NCBI GenBank assembly: GCA_951802425.1
Contig: OX637795.1
Location: 2,212,501 to 2,276,500 of the forward strand
DNA: 64,000 bases
Origin: Clavaria fumosa
Lineage: Eukaryota; Basidiomycota; Agaricomycetes; Agaricales; Clavariaceae
Direction of reading: 5' to 3'
Shown piece after piece: positions 11,901-22,489 of the stretch. How positions within the stretch are numbered: position 1 is the stretch's first letter; every line of letters starts with the position of its first letter. The position numbers were made by a program, and so were the translations under genes. The notes below the pieces were generated by a model. The model was not told the DNA's origin and did not search any database. It saw only the letters and a program-made list of their open reading frames with translations.

Positions 11901-11918
11901 TTTTGGGGGTGCAGGGGC

Positions 11919-13349
11919 TCAAGGGGATGGGGAACACTGTGGGGGGCAGTGGGTAAGGCTCAGCTCTGCCTTCTTCCAGTCGATGTCAGGGTTGTGTCGC
12001 TTGAGCCAGTCATGCCCAAGGATGACCTTCAGGAAATGGACCCATTCACAATGGTTGCCCACCTTCACCAGCAGCTCAATTCCAAAGCAGATTTTACCCT
12101 CTCTGTTCTGTGACCCATCCACATTGTACATTGTGATCAGGTTCAGCAAGGGAGATGGTTCCAGGCCCACTCTTGTCACCCACTCCAAATCCATGAAACA
12201 GTTGGTGCATCCTGAGTCAACAAGGGCCTTTGTCATAGCCCACTTGCCAGTGCTGAGGGCCTCCAAGTGCACCTGGATGGCTAGCTCTTGTGGCACACGT
12301 TTCTCCACCTCTGGCTGCACCTTGGTTGGGTGCTCTGCCAGTCTCACTTCCTCTTTCACCTCAGCCCCAATTCGGGTATGTCTCTGCTGCAAGATAGTAT
12401 ACTTCGGTATACTTGCTGCAGGCACAGGGACGGAATGGGGGCTGGAACAACTCTTCTCTCCAGCCAGAGTCCTCCTTTCTCTCTCAAGTGGCTCCAGTTT
12501 TGCTTGGAGCAATGCAATCTCTCTCTGGTAATCCTCTGTTGTTCGGGGGGTACCTGGCACTCCACAGGTTCGGGCTCTTGGGACCTGCAGATGCATGTCG
12601 GGCAGGGGGCAGAAACGGATGGCATGCCCAATCTGGTGGCATCGGAAACAACATCTCTCATCAGCAGGGGCACATCCATGGCCCATGGCCACATTCAGAG
12701 GGCGCAAGAGGGCTGCAGCAGGTCGCAAAAAGGTCGCGGTGGGTTGCACGGGTTGCAGTGTCCATTCCATGACTATTGCGTCAAATCGCCTTTGCTGGGC
12801 ATCTAGTCTTTCTGCCAGCACTTTCCATTCTCCATAAGTCTCTGGCATTGGGGAGACACCATAGATCCTCTCCACCAACCTCCTACTCAGGTTCAACTCC
12901 AGCCAATGGACCAGGATTCCTGAGTCCTTCTCTGCACTCAACTCTGCCCATCGGAACAGCGTCTCAAATCTCGCAAAGAACTCTGGTGCCATCATGGCAC
13001 CCTGTTTCAACCCTGCGATATCGGCAAGGGCAGTCGCATGGTTGTTTGGGTCATCAAATGCCCACTTCATCTCCTCCACAAACTCCACCCAGGTTCCAGC
13101 CTCGCCCTTACCCAGGATCTCTTCTGCTTTCATATTCGCCCATTCAGCAGCGAATCCTTCTCCAGTAATTTTGCTCAGAGCAAAAAGGACCTTCACCAGG
13201 TCCACAGCATAGACAGTTGGGTTCACCATAAACAGGAGGTGAAGGGATCGAAGGAATGTATGGAAGTTCCTTTTCTGCCCATCAAAGGGGGCAACAGCTA
13301 GGTCCAGCATTCTGTAGCACTGTAAAGTAAAATTCCGGGCCTTCGGCAC
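11919..13349 (-). pseudogene. element A Gag-protease ORF
   Basis: The 476-residue open frame holds a capsid-like N-terminus, a zinc knuckle CFRCHQIGHAIRFCP (CX2CX4HX4C), and an aspartic protease with DSGCTN and the downstream LGHDWLKRHNPDIDW motif. It ends in TGA at 11921-11919. At the same codon element B has CGA and reads straight on into RT, so the parent family evidently encoded a single Gag-Pol ORF, as Tf1 does. The Gag-PR part itself is open in this copy, including the protease Asp. Confidence 0.85.
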
Positions 13350-13868
13350 TCAGGATTTCTTTGATCTCTTAACAGTCCTGTCCTCTCAGGCTGCTCTTCT
13401 AGGTACTTATGTACCTATAGAACTCTTATTCTATGAAACTATTGGTAGCGTGGGGCCCAAATGGTGTCCCAGGTGGTCACTCCACAACTCCTAATGAGTT
13501 GCCCATGTGCCCTTCTGACAATGGTCACAGAGCAAGGGCCCTGTCCACTGGACCAGGAAACTACAGAAAGACTATGTAGAGGGCCTTTCCTTGCCCTGTA
13601 CACTACACGATTCACTGGTACGTAGCTGTAAAACAAAGTTCTGGGCCTTGGGCACTCAGTATCACTTGGGGAGGGTCACAGTTGACTTCCTCCTGGTCTG
13701 GTCACATGTATCTACACACAGTAAAAATTTCACGCAGTTCTGTTACACACCATGGGCAGGGCAAAGGAGAAGAGGATGATAGGGGCTGAGCTGTGACAAC
13801 ATGTCACAGTTTGAAATTAAGGGTCCAGGCTAGCCGGGTTAGGACATGGGGCTAGGGCAGACAGGCAG
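13350..13868 (-). other. 5' leader of element A
   Basis: The interval between the primer-binding site and the first Gag ATG. It is conserved in element B (59040-59665) and holds no long ORF in element orientation; probably untranslated leader with packaging function (inference). Confidence 0.5.
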
Positions 13869-13879
13869 ATCTTAGTATT
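13869..13879 (-). other. self-complementary primer-binding site of element A
   Basis: One base inside the 5' LTR, the minus strand reads AATACTAAGAT. It is the exact complement of ATCTTAGTATT inside the LTR (13936-13926), which lies about 43 nt downstream of a TATATATA box (13979-13972) and so near the expected RNA start. An 11-nt match of this kind is the self-priming arrangement of Tf1. No tRNA-type PBS beginning TGG is present. Confidence 0.75.
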
Positions 13880-13880
13880 A

Positions 13881-14168
13881 TATCAGACTGGGTCTCACAC
13901 AACTTAAGTGTAAGGTCATGACGACAATACTAAGATAAGGGGAAAAGGGTACAAGAATGGAAAAGACATAGTATATATAGCGAACGCTTTGGCATTTGCT
14001 GGCGTTCCCACGCTCGGTCCTCTCGGATCACGTGACACGCCCAGGCCCAAGTCATGTGATCTCCCAATTATGTAATCCTCCACCACAGGTCATGTGACCT
14101 TCCAACAATCTTCTCTAATTTCTCCACAACTCCTCCTTTTGGGATGGCTTAGGTAAGCAATCCTAACA
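13881..14168 (-). repeat. 5' LTR of element A
   Basis: 288 bp, the promoter-side LTR for minus-strand transcription, with a TATATATA box at 13979-13972. The outer end abuts the target duplication GTTCT at 14169-14173. Confidence 0.92.
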
Positions 14169-14173
14169 GTTCT

Positions 14174-14607
14174 TCAGTTTGGATATTAACATCTCTTGAC
14201 TCCAAATGTCTCTGAGCTTTTGTCCTCATTGTCCTTGACATTCTCCACATCATCTGACCAACTCTGAGTAACTCTGGTAGACTCTGACAGAATTCGGAGT
14301 TTGACTTCTGTTCTGATTTTCTTCTTGGGTATTGTTTCTGTTTGACAAATAGGGACATGTATATATGTGGCAGCACAACACATACATTGAGACCAAAGTC
14401 CCATAAGTTTCTGCTTTCGCTATCTGTTTTTCCCATTTGTCCAATACAGATTCTGATTGGACTCCGATCTATACATCTCTGCTCTGCTCTGCTAACTCCT
14501 CTGCTGCTAATGTGATAGGACCATGACACAAACCATTCCTCTGTTACCCAGTCTGACATTTCCAACTGTGCTTTTTTGGGAAGGATATCAGGTAGAAAAT
14601 TTGTCAT
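14174..14607 (-). pseudogene. Ty1/copia integrase/RT-linker relic
   Basis: On the minus strand, in shifting frames, the sequence gives a copia-like FGC...YVHIP...KS...GY region and ends with SRDVNIQTEEL, resembling the SRDVxFxEE motif at the end of copia integrase. Element A is inserted right after it. Frameshifts and stops throughout; function lost. Confidence 0.5.
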
Positions 14608-14736
14608 TGAAATCTTTTACAGCTGTTTGCAAATGTTTGGAGACTGTGGCACAATGCACTTTTTTCACCTAAAAGTATTTTAGTCATTACTCTGTCAATT
14701 TTGAAGATACAATCACCAAGTGAAAGTAGCCATTCT

Positions 14737-15266
14737 TTATGAAAAAAAGGGCTCTAGGGCCTTGTAAAAAGAATGAAGTGATTTGGTTGAGTTTTGAGAA
14801 AGTTGATTGTTGACATATTTCTGTGTGTACAACTCTTCAAATAAATAATGTACAATGATTAGTTGCTGATTCGTCTGGTGCACCTGTTTCCATGTATCCC
14901 ACATTTCCTTTGACATTTTGCAGCTTGTAACATGTGACCACTGCGATTCATTGGTTGCACTGTGCATCAAGCCTTGCACAGTGCCATTGCAAGTCACCCA
15001 GTCGAGGTACTTGCACAGCTTCATGCAATAATCTTCACTTGGTGTGGAATCTGGTGATGGGTCAGCTGGTTTATAGGCATTTGGCCTGCAGCATGGACTG
15101 CATATGTACAGACCAATTCACATAGTTTTGCCCATTCAGTTTCGGAAATCTGAAAGCATCCATTGTAGCCAAGTCTAGTTGTCCATTGCTGGGTCTCATA
15201 ATCTTTCAACAGTGCAGGTGCACCAGTAACAAAGCTGGAGTTCATGCAGTAAGAAAGACAATGCAT
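14737..15266 (-). pseudogene. Ty1/copia gag relic
   Basis: Frame-shifted minus-strand pieces read LDAFRFPKLNGQNYVNWSVH in one frame and KLCKYLDWVTCNGTVQGLM...KEMWDTWKQVHQTNQQL in another. These are the W-x-x-xM start and the WDTWKQ core of copia Gag (UBN2/DUF4219 type). It belongs with the integrase relic at 14174-14607 and is decayed. Confidence 0.6.
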
Positions 15267-15291
15267 GTATTAGTGTAGAATAAGTATAAGG

Positions 15292-15467
15292 TGTTGAAGT
15301 GGGAGTGTGCTTGTGACTGCAGTAGGTAGCAAAGGATTGTATTAAGCAGTGTTTGGACAGAGCTCTGCAAATGTGTAAGGAATGACTACACTACGTGGTG
15401 CGACTATGGTGAACCAGATTACATAACATCTAATGCTACAATGACTAAGGTCTCTGTACCTCCAACA
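15292..15467 (-). repeat. 3' LTR of element F
   Basis: 176 bp with TGTTG/CAACA ends, close match to 18284-18459. On the minus strand it follows the end of gag. Confidence 0.88.
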
Positions 15468-15559
15468 TGCCCACTCAGCGAAGCATGGATAGTAAGTAAG
15501 TGAATGAAATAGATTAAGGGATGTGGTAGGAGTGAGAAGAAAAGAGTGCCCCTGTAGAA

Positions 15560-16221
15560 GGAATGGCTAAAATAGCCAAACAACTTTATTGTCTGAGTCC
15601 ACATCAGCGCAGGACATCCTGGCACTCGCACTATCGCCTTTGCTGGTCTCCATTTGCTTGGCAATGAAATCTTGAATAAACTTGAGTTTTCAGCACTTGT
15701 CGGTCAGGTGGTTCCTCATCCCACAGAATGTGCACTCCGGTTTAAGCTTCTTGTCTCCCTCATCCTTCAGCTCTGCTCTCCTGGCTTGGGCACCTTGCTT
15801 GAGCTCCCTTTGACTTGGGCTTTGAGTGCTACTGTAGGTGTTTTTGCACTGCAGGAGCATTCTTCAGCCAGGATCAAGTTCTTCACAACATCAATTTTGG
15901 GCTTGTCATAATTGGATGCGAGGACTGAGCATAGTGTCAAGTAAGAGTTGGGGAGGGTGAGAATTATGGCAATGGTGATGACACTGTCATCAAGGCTGAC
16001 ACCAAGGGCTGCAAGGACATGTCCATGTTGTTTCATTGCATTTAGCTGGGACTTGAGTGGTAGTTCATCATTGAGCTGTGTCTGGAAAAGAGCAGAGATG
16101 TGCCAAATAACAGACTGGGCACCTTTTCTCTCATAGTGTTCAACTAGGCTGTCCCAGGCCTCCTTAGAAGTAGTAGTTGATGCAACTCCATTGAGCAGGT
16201 CATCCTTGAGTGTGAGCAGGA
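15560..16221 (-). pseudogene. copia Gag of element F, 3' part
   Basis: The minus-strand ORF from 16221 reads LLTLKDDLLNGV, KEAWDSLVEHYERKGA and SYLTLCSVLASNYDKPK, typical copia Gag. About position 15,770 a frameshift leads into a zinc knuckle CTFCGMRNHLTDKC at 15734-15693. The 5' part lies beyond insert G at 17910-17710. With the insertion and frameshift it cannot be made as one protein. Confidence 0.75.
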
Positions 16222-17709
16222 TGTCAGGACCCATTCATTTTTCCCTTATCAAAGCCAACTCTACCAACATCTACGAACCTCCCGATGGCTCTCTACAGCC
16301 TCGTGAGCCCCTCTACACACCTCCGGAACCTGCTATCCCCTTCTGAAAACCTCTCCAACCTCCCCAGTGCTCACACGACACTTGCGACCACCATACCATA
16401 CTTGCAACACCTCCTACTACTTCACCCCACACGCACACCCTGTCCATACCCACCAATTCCATGCACGACATGCTGTTGTGCATCTTCTTCTTCCAGCATG
16501 TGACTTGCTGTGCGGCACCCCCGGTGCTACCACTACCAGTGCCAATACGTTACCAGCATTACGGCTGTTACTTGTGTTACCAGCGTTACCCACGTGACTT
16601 CCTGCCCATAGGTCACCTGCATCACTAGTGTCACCCACGTGATCACTCTTATGACCTCGTGAGCTTAACGCTCAAATGCGCCACCAATGGTCAGCTGTAT
16701 GTATACTTCAAATTATGCTTCCCTTCTTCTCCCCAATCATCTATAACTACTTCACTTATGATCCGAGAATCCCTCAGTAGTTATAGATATGTATATATTT
16801 ATTTAACTAGATCATGACCCGTGACCGGTCATCTTTGCAACCTTACCTATATCTTCTTTACCCCTCACAATCTTAGTAAAACACACGCACGGTCACTCCT
16901 TGACTAGTTATACCCCATACTACTATAGTTCTGTCACCTGGCGACCTCTGTACTTTTCCTTTTCTGTCATACTCTCTGTATGCATGTATATAAGTCTTGC
17001 ATGTACATACAATACTGTAGACTTGATATTGACGCATTTTGGTTTAAGCTTGAGGCACGATGCCCTTTGAGCTTGGAACCATCATGATTGATAGGTCTTG
17101 TCTCACTTAGTGACCTTGACAACACCAAGACCACTCTACCTCTCTCTACTTTTGTCCTCTGCGCTCGTACAACTTGCATGCCTAAGTATTTCCTTTACTT
17201 CATCTTGATACTGACTTCTTCGAACCCTACAGGTTCTCCCGTCGGTTGGCAAAGTCATCGCCTTCACCGACACACTTCTTAAACACCGTCGCAACTACCC
17301 GCAACTCTTCCAACATCGTCTCTTTCCTTCACCTTGTCTTTTTCTCTCTTACACTTCATCAGTCAACTTTGCGACCTTCTCAGTGTCACCTATTTCTCCC
17401 ACCTCGTCTATTCCTTTCTTCACACTTCGTCAGTCGACCTCATGATCTTCTCAGTGACATCTCTTGTCTCCTCACTTGTCCCTTTCCATCCTACACCTCA
17501 TCTACCGACTTTGCGACCTTCCTAGCAATGTCTCCTGTCTTGCTACTTGTTCGTTTCCATTCTCACATCTTCCTAGACATCTAAGCGACCCTCCGGGGCT
17601 GAGCATTCTTGACTGTGCTCAACAGTTGATTGGTCTTAGCAAGTTTCCAAGACCGGTCACCAACAAGTTGACCTCCAGCATCACTTTCAAGATGGGACAA
17701 GCCCTAACA
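16222..17709. mobile_element. LTR-like insertion G in the gag of element F
   Basis: Starts TGTCAGG, ends CCTAACA, and is flanked by CAGGA at 16217-16221 and 17710-17714. Removing it rejoins the two Gag halves in frame. It contains about three imperfect ~80-bp pyrimidine-rich repeats (17300-17580) and no coding motif. Size and TG...CA ends suggest a long solo LTR or a non-coding LTR element. Confidence 0.75.
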
Positions 17710-17910
17710 CAGGATCTGCTCCCAAGCCTGGTGTTTGCATTTTGTCCAGTCAGCAAGAACGGCAGTGTCTGTTGCAGGCAGCTTTGGTTTTGATCCTGAA
17801 ACAACTTCCCAGAGCTCCTGGTTGGTGAGGATTAGCTCCATGCAGGTCTTCGAGGTCTGAAAATTTGAGCTGTCATTACAGAGTGGGGGGATCTCGTAGA
17901 GGCGACACAT
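17710..17910 (-). pseudogene. copia Gag of element F, 5' part
   Basis: The ORF starts at 17910 (MCRLYEIPPL) and contains SSNFQTSKTCMELIL and ELWEVVSGS, the usual start of copia Gag with a W/L-rich helix. It is cut at 17714 by insertion G and continues at 16221. Confidence 0.7.
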
Positions 17911-18283
17911 CAGCCATTGTTGGACATGGTGTGAATGAGTATGTTTAGGGAATGAATGGGGGGCAAATGAGTGTGTTAAGACCGTCCTGGAGTGTCCTTT
18001 GCTTGTCTCGCAACTTCTCTGGCTTGTTGTGTCTTTGCGTTCGGCATATACAACGAGGGTGGGCTGTGCCTCGTTTTCCCTGAGTCATAGCTCTCGTGGG
18101 GGTCACTATATGTCTGTCATTTGCACTTATGAAGCTACAGAGGATGTGCGGGGTCTTTTTCACAGGTCGTCGGGCCTCTTCTCCGAGCCTTGCTTGCAGG
18201 GTAGGCTGATTAGTAGTTCAGTCAGTCCCAAGACTTTATTCACAAGCAGCTGTGGTGAACAGGAGCTACCCATGACATGTTTG

Positions 18284-18459
18284 TGTTGAAGTGGGAGTGT
18301 GCTCATGACTGCAGTAGGTAGCAAAGGATTGTATTAAGCAGTGTTTGGACAGAGCTCCACAAACATGTAAGGAATGACTATGCTACATGGTGCAACTATG
18401 GTGAACCAGATTATGTAACATCTAATGCTATGACAACTAAGGTCTCTGTACCTCCAACA
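18284..18459 (-). repeat. 5' LTR of element F
   Basis: 176 bp, pair of 15292-15467. The target duplication TAAGG follows at 18460-18464. No obvious tRNA primer-binding site adjoins it. Confidence 0.85.
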
Positions 18460-18682
18460 TAAGGTAGATAGAGTTACTGACCTGGAGTTCATGCAGTAAG
18501 AAAGACAATGCATGAACTCCTACAAGTGTGGATCAGAGGGACTTCCTTTCTAGGCAACCACATCAACACTTAACAAAAACAAACAGAAAACCAGCCAACT
18601 GCACTGCCTAGTAATAGAGTCCTTATTAGAATCTCACAACTACTGCTACTGCTACTGTAACTACCACCCAGTGCTGCGAAAT

Positions 18683-19240
18683 ATGTCAGCAAACAGCGGT
18701 GGCTCCCAAGCCAAGGGTACTGGGGGAAACCAAACAGCTCAAACACAACCCTCAACAGACAACCCATCTCTCCACTGACAAATGAGGTCCATGAATGATG
18801 AAATCTCCTGAGCCAGGGCCATGTTAGAAAAGGAAGGCCTGCTCCCACCAGATGGCGCCATCACACCCTCATCTCTGGCGACAGCTCTCACGAGGCTCAT
18901 GCACAACGTGGCCTGCATCCCCAAACAAGCATTTGACATCATCAACACCACTGCCACACTCCTTAACACTGTCAAAGAGACCCAAGACCCCCTATCATTG
19001 ACCAACAGAATCAATGAGACACTAGCCCCTGCCATCGAGAGGCTACATGGAATTGCAGACAATGTACAACAAGCCACCTCCCAACTCCTAACTGAGACAC
19101 AAGCCAACACCAATGCTCAAGATGAAATAAGGGATGAAATGAAGGGCACTACAGAACCTATGCGAACACCTAACAAGCACAGTAGGCAAACTCATGCAGA
19201 GCACCGAGACAGCAACACGCAGTGCATCCCAGACCCATAG
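18683..19240 (+). pseudogene. decayed ORF of unknown, probably retroelement, origin
   Basis: From ATG 18683 one frame runs to 19240 with two internal TGA codons before 18821. The open part is hydrophilic and helical (NRINETLAPAIERLHGIADN, QQATSQLLTETQ), like a coiled coil. Contexts such as HxQM and ISxARAM suggest both TGA codons were CGA. I do not recognise a domain; similar small coiled-coil ORFs accompany basidiomycete retroelements, which is only a guess here. Confidence 0.4.
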
Positions 19241-19448
19241 GGAGATACCTAACCTACTATCCCAGACCCGGCCAACTCCACACCAGCAACAGGAGGGAGA
19301 AGATACAAACACCAATTCCAATGCAGATCCTCACCTCAAAAACAGTACTTGGAACTGTGGTTGAATTCAAACAACAGTCCCCTCATCTGGTCAGATGATT
19401 TATGACTTTCACCCAAAAAACAGGTGATGGGTGATTTTGGAATTAAGG

Positions 19449-19757
19449 GATATTGAGCTGGAGGGTATTGAGTGATACAAAACACCTCTCAATTTGAGTG
19501 ATATTAAGCTGGAGGATATTGAGTGATATAATACACCTCTCAATTTGAGTGATTAAACTGAAGAATATTGAGTGATACAAAACACCTCTCAATTTGAGTG
19601 ATATTAAGCTGGATATTGAGTGATACAAAACACCCCCTTGATTTGGGTGATATTAGACTGGAGGATATTGAGTGATACAATACACCCCTCAATTTAAGTG
19701 ATATTAAACTGGAGGATATTGAGTGATACACCTCTCAATTTGAATGACATTAAGCCA
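19449..19757. repeat. minisatellite, ~6 x 50-58 bp
   Basis: Six imperfect units of the form ggatattgagtgatacaa + acacctctcaatttgagtg. Each unit contains the small palindrome ctcaatttgag. Non-coding. Confidence 0.85.
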
Positions 19758-19779
19758 CAAAATCTTATTGTCTAGATGG

Positions 19780-19862
19780 GGACTGTAGTGTAATGGGTAA
19801 CACAGCAGTTATGGGTTGAGTCCAATTCCATGAGCACTTGGGTTCAACTCCCACTGAGTGCA
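19780..19862 (+). other. tRNA-like element with Pol III A and B boxes
   Basis: TAGTGTAATGG (19786-19796) fits the A box and GGTTCAACTCC (19841-19851) fits the B box, 44 nt apart, the spacing of a tRNA. A four-base D-stem GTGT/ACAC can form. The acceptor arms do not pair and no clear anticodon arm exists, so this is a tRNA pseudogene or the head of a SINE, not a working tRNA. Confidence 0.45.
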
Positions 19863-20246
19863 TAATTTACAGGCTAAAAAATACTTGGAGATATAGTTAA
19901 AATCACTGAAACCATGTAGAAGCCACCTAAAATATCAAGTTAAAATGTGCTTGCTACCAGTGAAATTCACCTGGAGAGCAACAGGTGAATTTGGTCATAT
20001 ATGTGCCAAAAATAACCCATTTCATCTGCCTGATTATCAACCAATACAGTTTCAAGATATCATCAACAAATTAATTTTGTGTAATTTCTTGAGGTGAAAG
20101 ATAGTGAAAAACACCTAAGATTATGGCTAGGATGACCCAAAAACTAACATGAAATTCACCCATTAGACCAGCTTAAAAGGCACTCATGATAGAGTGAGAT
20201 TCACCTATTATAGATCAGTTTAAAATACACTTGTATTGTAGTATTA
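19863..20246. repeat. dispersed repeat, left part
   Basis: AT-rich sequence with repeated attcacc/ggtgaat motifs. The segment with caacaggtgaatttggtcat around 19988-20003 recurs with changes near 22230-22250, beyond element I. Non-coding. Confidence 0.5.
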
Positions 20247-20251
20247 TTCAC

Positions 20252-22214
20252 TGTTATGGATCTGGTACTGGGTGCAGTCAGAAATGAGTCACTGAGAGTC
20301 AGGATGACTCAGACAGGTTCTCAATTCCTTATGCAGTTGATCTACAGGACTAGTAGATCCTCCAGTTCCATACCTTCCTGCTAACAGTATTGAAACCAAC
20401 ACTACTAGCAAGGCATTGCTTTGGGCAGATATTATTATTAGTTAGTAACCTAAGTGACAACATCCCATGGGCTTAGCCATTGACCCCCATGGTCTGCCTC
20501 AAGCTGGTATCACTCCACAGATTGATACCATGGCTCAATGACTGACCACTCCATAGGTATTGCACACTTAAGCCAAATCAATGTAGATAGGTCAGTGAAT
20601 AAGTAGCTAACCAGACACAGGAGAAACAAGCTGAAGAGTTCATGAGATTTTCCTGGCCTTGTAGACCATTCTACCTCTATAAACCACTGCCTAATTCTCA
20701 GTACTTGGCTAGCTATTCACTACTTACTCTGATGAACACAGTAGTACTTATGTACAGTACAGTACCTTGTACATCATACTAAAATATTCATATCTAATTC
20801 AATACTTACCGCGCCGAGGAGAGCCGGCACAGGGCGGCAGTCCCGAGGCATAGGTACCTTTGGGTACCATTCACATTAGACTAAACCAAGTCATCAGTCA
20901 GCAATTACCGTGTTTAGTTAAACTAGACTAAGTCCTTAGTTTAACTAAAAGAGTCTTTAGCTCTATAGGGAGCTAGACTAACACTTAGTCCCTTTGAGGG
21001 ATCGTTCAACAGTTATGTGGGTACGTAATGATGCCTGGAACGCGAAGTTCTGTCGGCTATTTATACCAAAATTTATGTATCTACTACATTTGGAAAGATT
21101 TAACATATCTCCTTAAGTAGTATACCTATACTACCGTTTAAGTATTCTAAAATAAGGATAGTTCATAGGGCTTCCATACTGGGTTAAATCATATTTTTAT
21201 CTTGTTTTCTTATTGAGATATTCCATCTCAAAGATTCCAGTTATTCTAAAAATATTCATACTGACTGATACTGACTCATTGCCAGGGGCCCAAATGTTGG
21301 GAATTGTGGGGACGGACCCCACAATCGCCCCCAATCGCTTCTGCGACGTTCCACGGCGTTCCCGGCCTCGATCGCATCATCCTTTTGTCCATACCTTCTT
21401 TGCTTCCTCTTATCTTCCCCATACTAGTTGTAACTAAGTGCATTTAGACTTATTTAGCATGTGTTTCACCCCTATACTATGCTATGTCTGTATTAGCAAG
21501 GTTCTAATGTAAGGGAAGAAGCAGGGAGGGCCAAGGGATTGCGCATGAAAGTTCACGAGTGCATGATACACTGATATGGAGGAGTAGTCTGAATTTGGTA
21601 GTGCGGCAGTGCTGGCCATTGATCACTGCCCTGCCATCGTGGGAACTGAGCCAGATCACCAGATCTCGATCACTCAATCAAGGTCTGATCATGATCAGAT
21701 CTTCCCCACAGTGTCATCACAGCAGCAGACTTGCACCTGCGAGTCGCAGCTGCATAGCTAAGCCGCGTTTACACCCCTCCTCTCACAAACTTGTACATAG
21801 GACCCTCTAATACACCTCTGCACTTCTGTCTCTTCAGAATTTCTATTTATAGAATCGTCCTGGCGCTATTTCAGTAGTTGCTCAGAGGGGTATCTACAGT
21901 AGTGTAGTTTAGTTTAAGGAATGAATAGCTGTTGTTCCCTCTTGTATTTATGGAATTAAGGGTTATCAATAAGTGGGATTCTAACGGTATTAGCCGCATC
22001 TTTGTGCGATTCTTGGTTCCTGTTGTAGAGCCTTGTTTTCCTTTGAGAGTACATTTCCATAGCTCAAGTCATACTGGGAGTAAGTTTTATGGGTAAGTAG
22101 TACAGAATGGGTAAAGGACCTAGAGAGAGCATAGGAATGTATTGAAGAGATGCATAATTGCCTGGATCATCTGTTCAAAGGGCTAAGTACTATAGGTACT
22201 CAAGTACCCTAACA
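20252..22214. mobile_element. non-coding TG...CA element I (1,963 bp)
   Basis: Begins TGTTATGG, ends CCCTAACA (TGTTA/TAACA inverted ends) and is flanked by TTCAC at 20247-20251 and 22215-22219. Rejoining the flanks restores the surrounding ttcaccc repeat. No coding motif. It contains a perfect 12-bp hairpin (tttagttaaact...agtttaactaaa, about 20914-20950). Best read as a very long solo LTR or a non-autonomous LTR element. Confidence 0.7.
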
Positions 22215-22440
22215 TTCACCCAGAGAACAGCAGGTGAATTCGGTCATATACAGTATGTGGTGAAAATCACCCAAAATCACCCATTCATCTACCCAATGAA
22301 GGCCTGATTATCAACTAGTCCTGGTGATTTTTACTTGGGAAACCATTGCTATTCACCACATTTCAGGGTTATTTTCATGGTGATTTTCACCCAGCTTGGG
22401 GCCTACAGTGATCAGGTATCTATTGAATATAACTTATAGC
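22215..22440. repeat. dispersed repeat, right part
   Basis: Continuation of the ggtgaat-rich repeat interrupted by element I. Contains several tcaccc/gggtga motifs. Non-coding; it directly precedes the truncated-looking 5' end of the next gene. Confidence 0.5.
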
Positions 22441-22489
22441 TTCATCCAGGACTAAGGATCTTACTCTATTCAGACTAATATCTACTCTA

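Larger units (their letters stand above)
7008..14168 (-). mobile_element. Ty3/gypsy chromovirus A, LTR retrotransposon
   Basis: Two 288-bp LTRs bound the element, and GTTCT flanks it at 7003-7007 and 14169-14173. The minus strand runs TGTTAG...CTGATA. The coding order on the minus strand is Gag with zinc knuckle, protease, RT, RNase H, integrase and a C-terminal chromodomain, the plan of Tf1/sushi-type chromoviruses. The copy is dead: TGA stops, one 1-bp deletion, a solo LTR inside RT (10595-11330) and another LTR-like insertion before the 3' LTR (7371-8277). It is inserted in a copia relic. Element B (54523-59967) is a second copy of the same family. Confidence 0.93.
15292..18459 (-). mobile_element. 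gag-only Ty1/copia element F
   Basis: Two 176-bp LTRs (15292-15467 and 18284-18459; TGTTG...CAACA) are flanked by TAAGG at 15287-15291 and 18460-18464. The 2.8-kb interior contains a copia Gag and then runs straight to the 3' LTR; no protease, integrase, RT or RNase H is present. 1.49 kb of the interior is a later insertion (element G, 16222-17709), so the original interior was about 1.3 kb. This is a non-autonomous element of the TR-GAG kind. Confidence 0.85.

Noticed and set aside
19786..19851. A functional tRNA gene
   Set aside because: The A and B boxes are good, but the acceptor stem does not pair and no anticodon arm is evident.
21295..22214. A 920-bp LTR starting TGTTGGG
   Set aside because: A 5-bp target duplication fits the larger interval 20252-22214 and not this one; kept only as a possible internal boundary.
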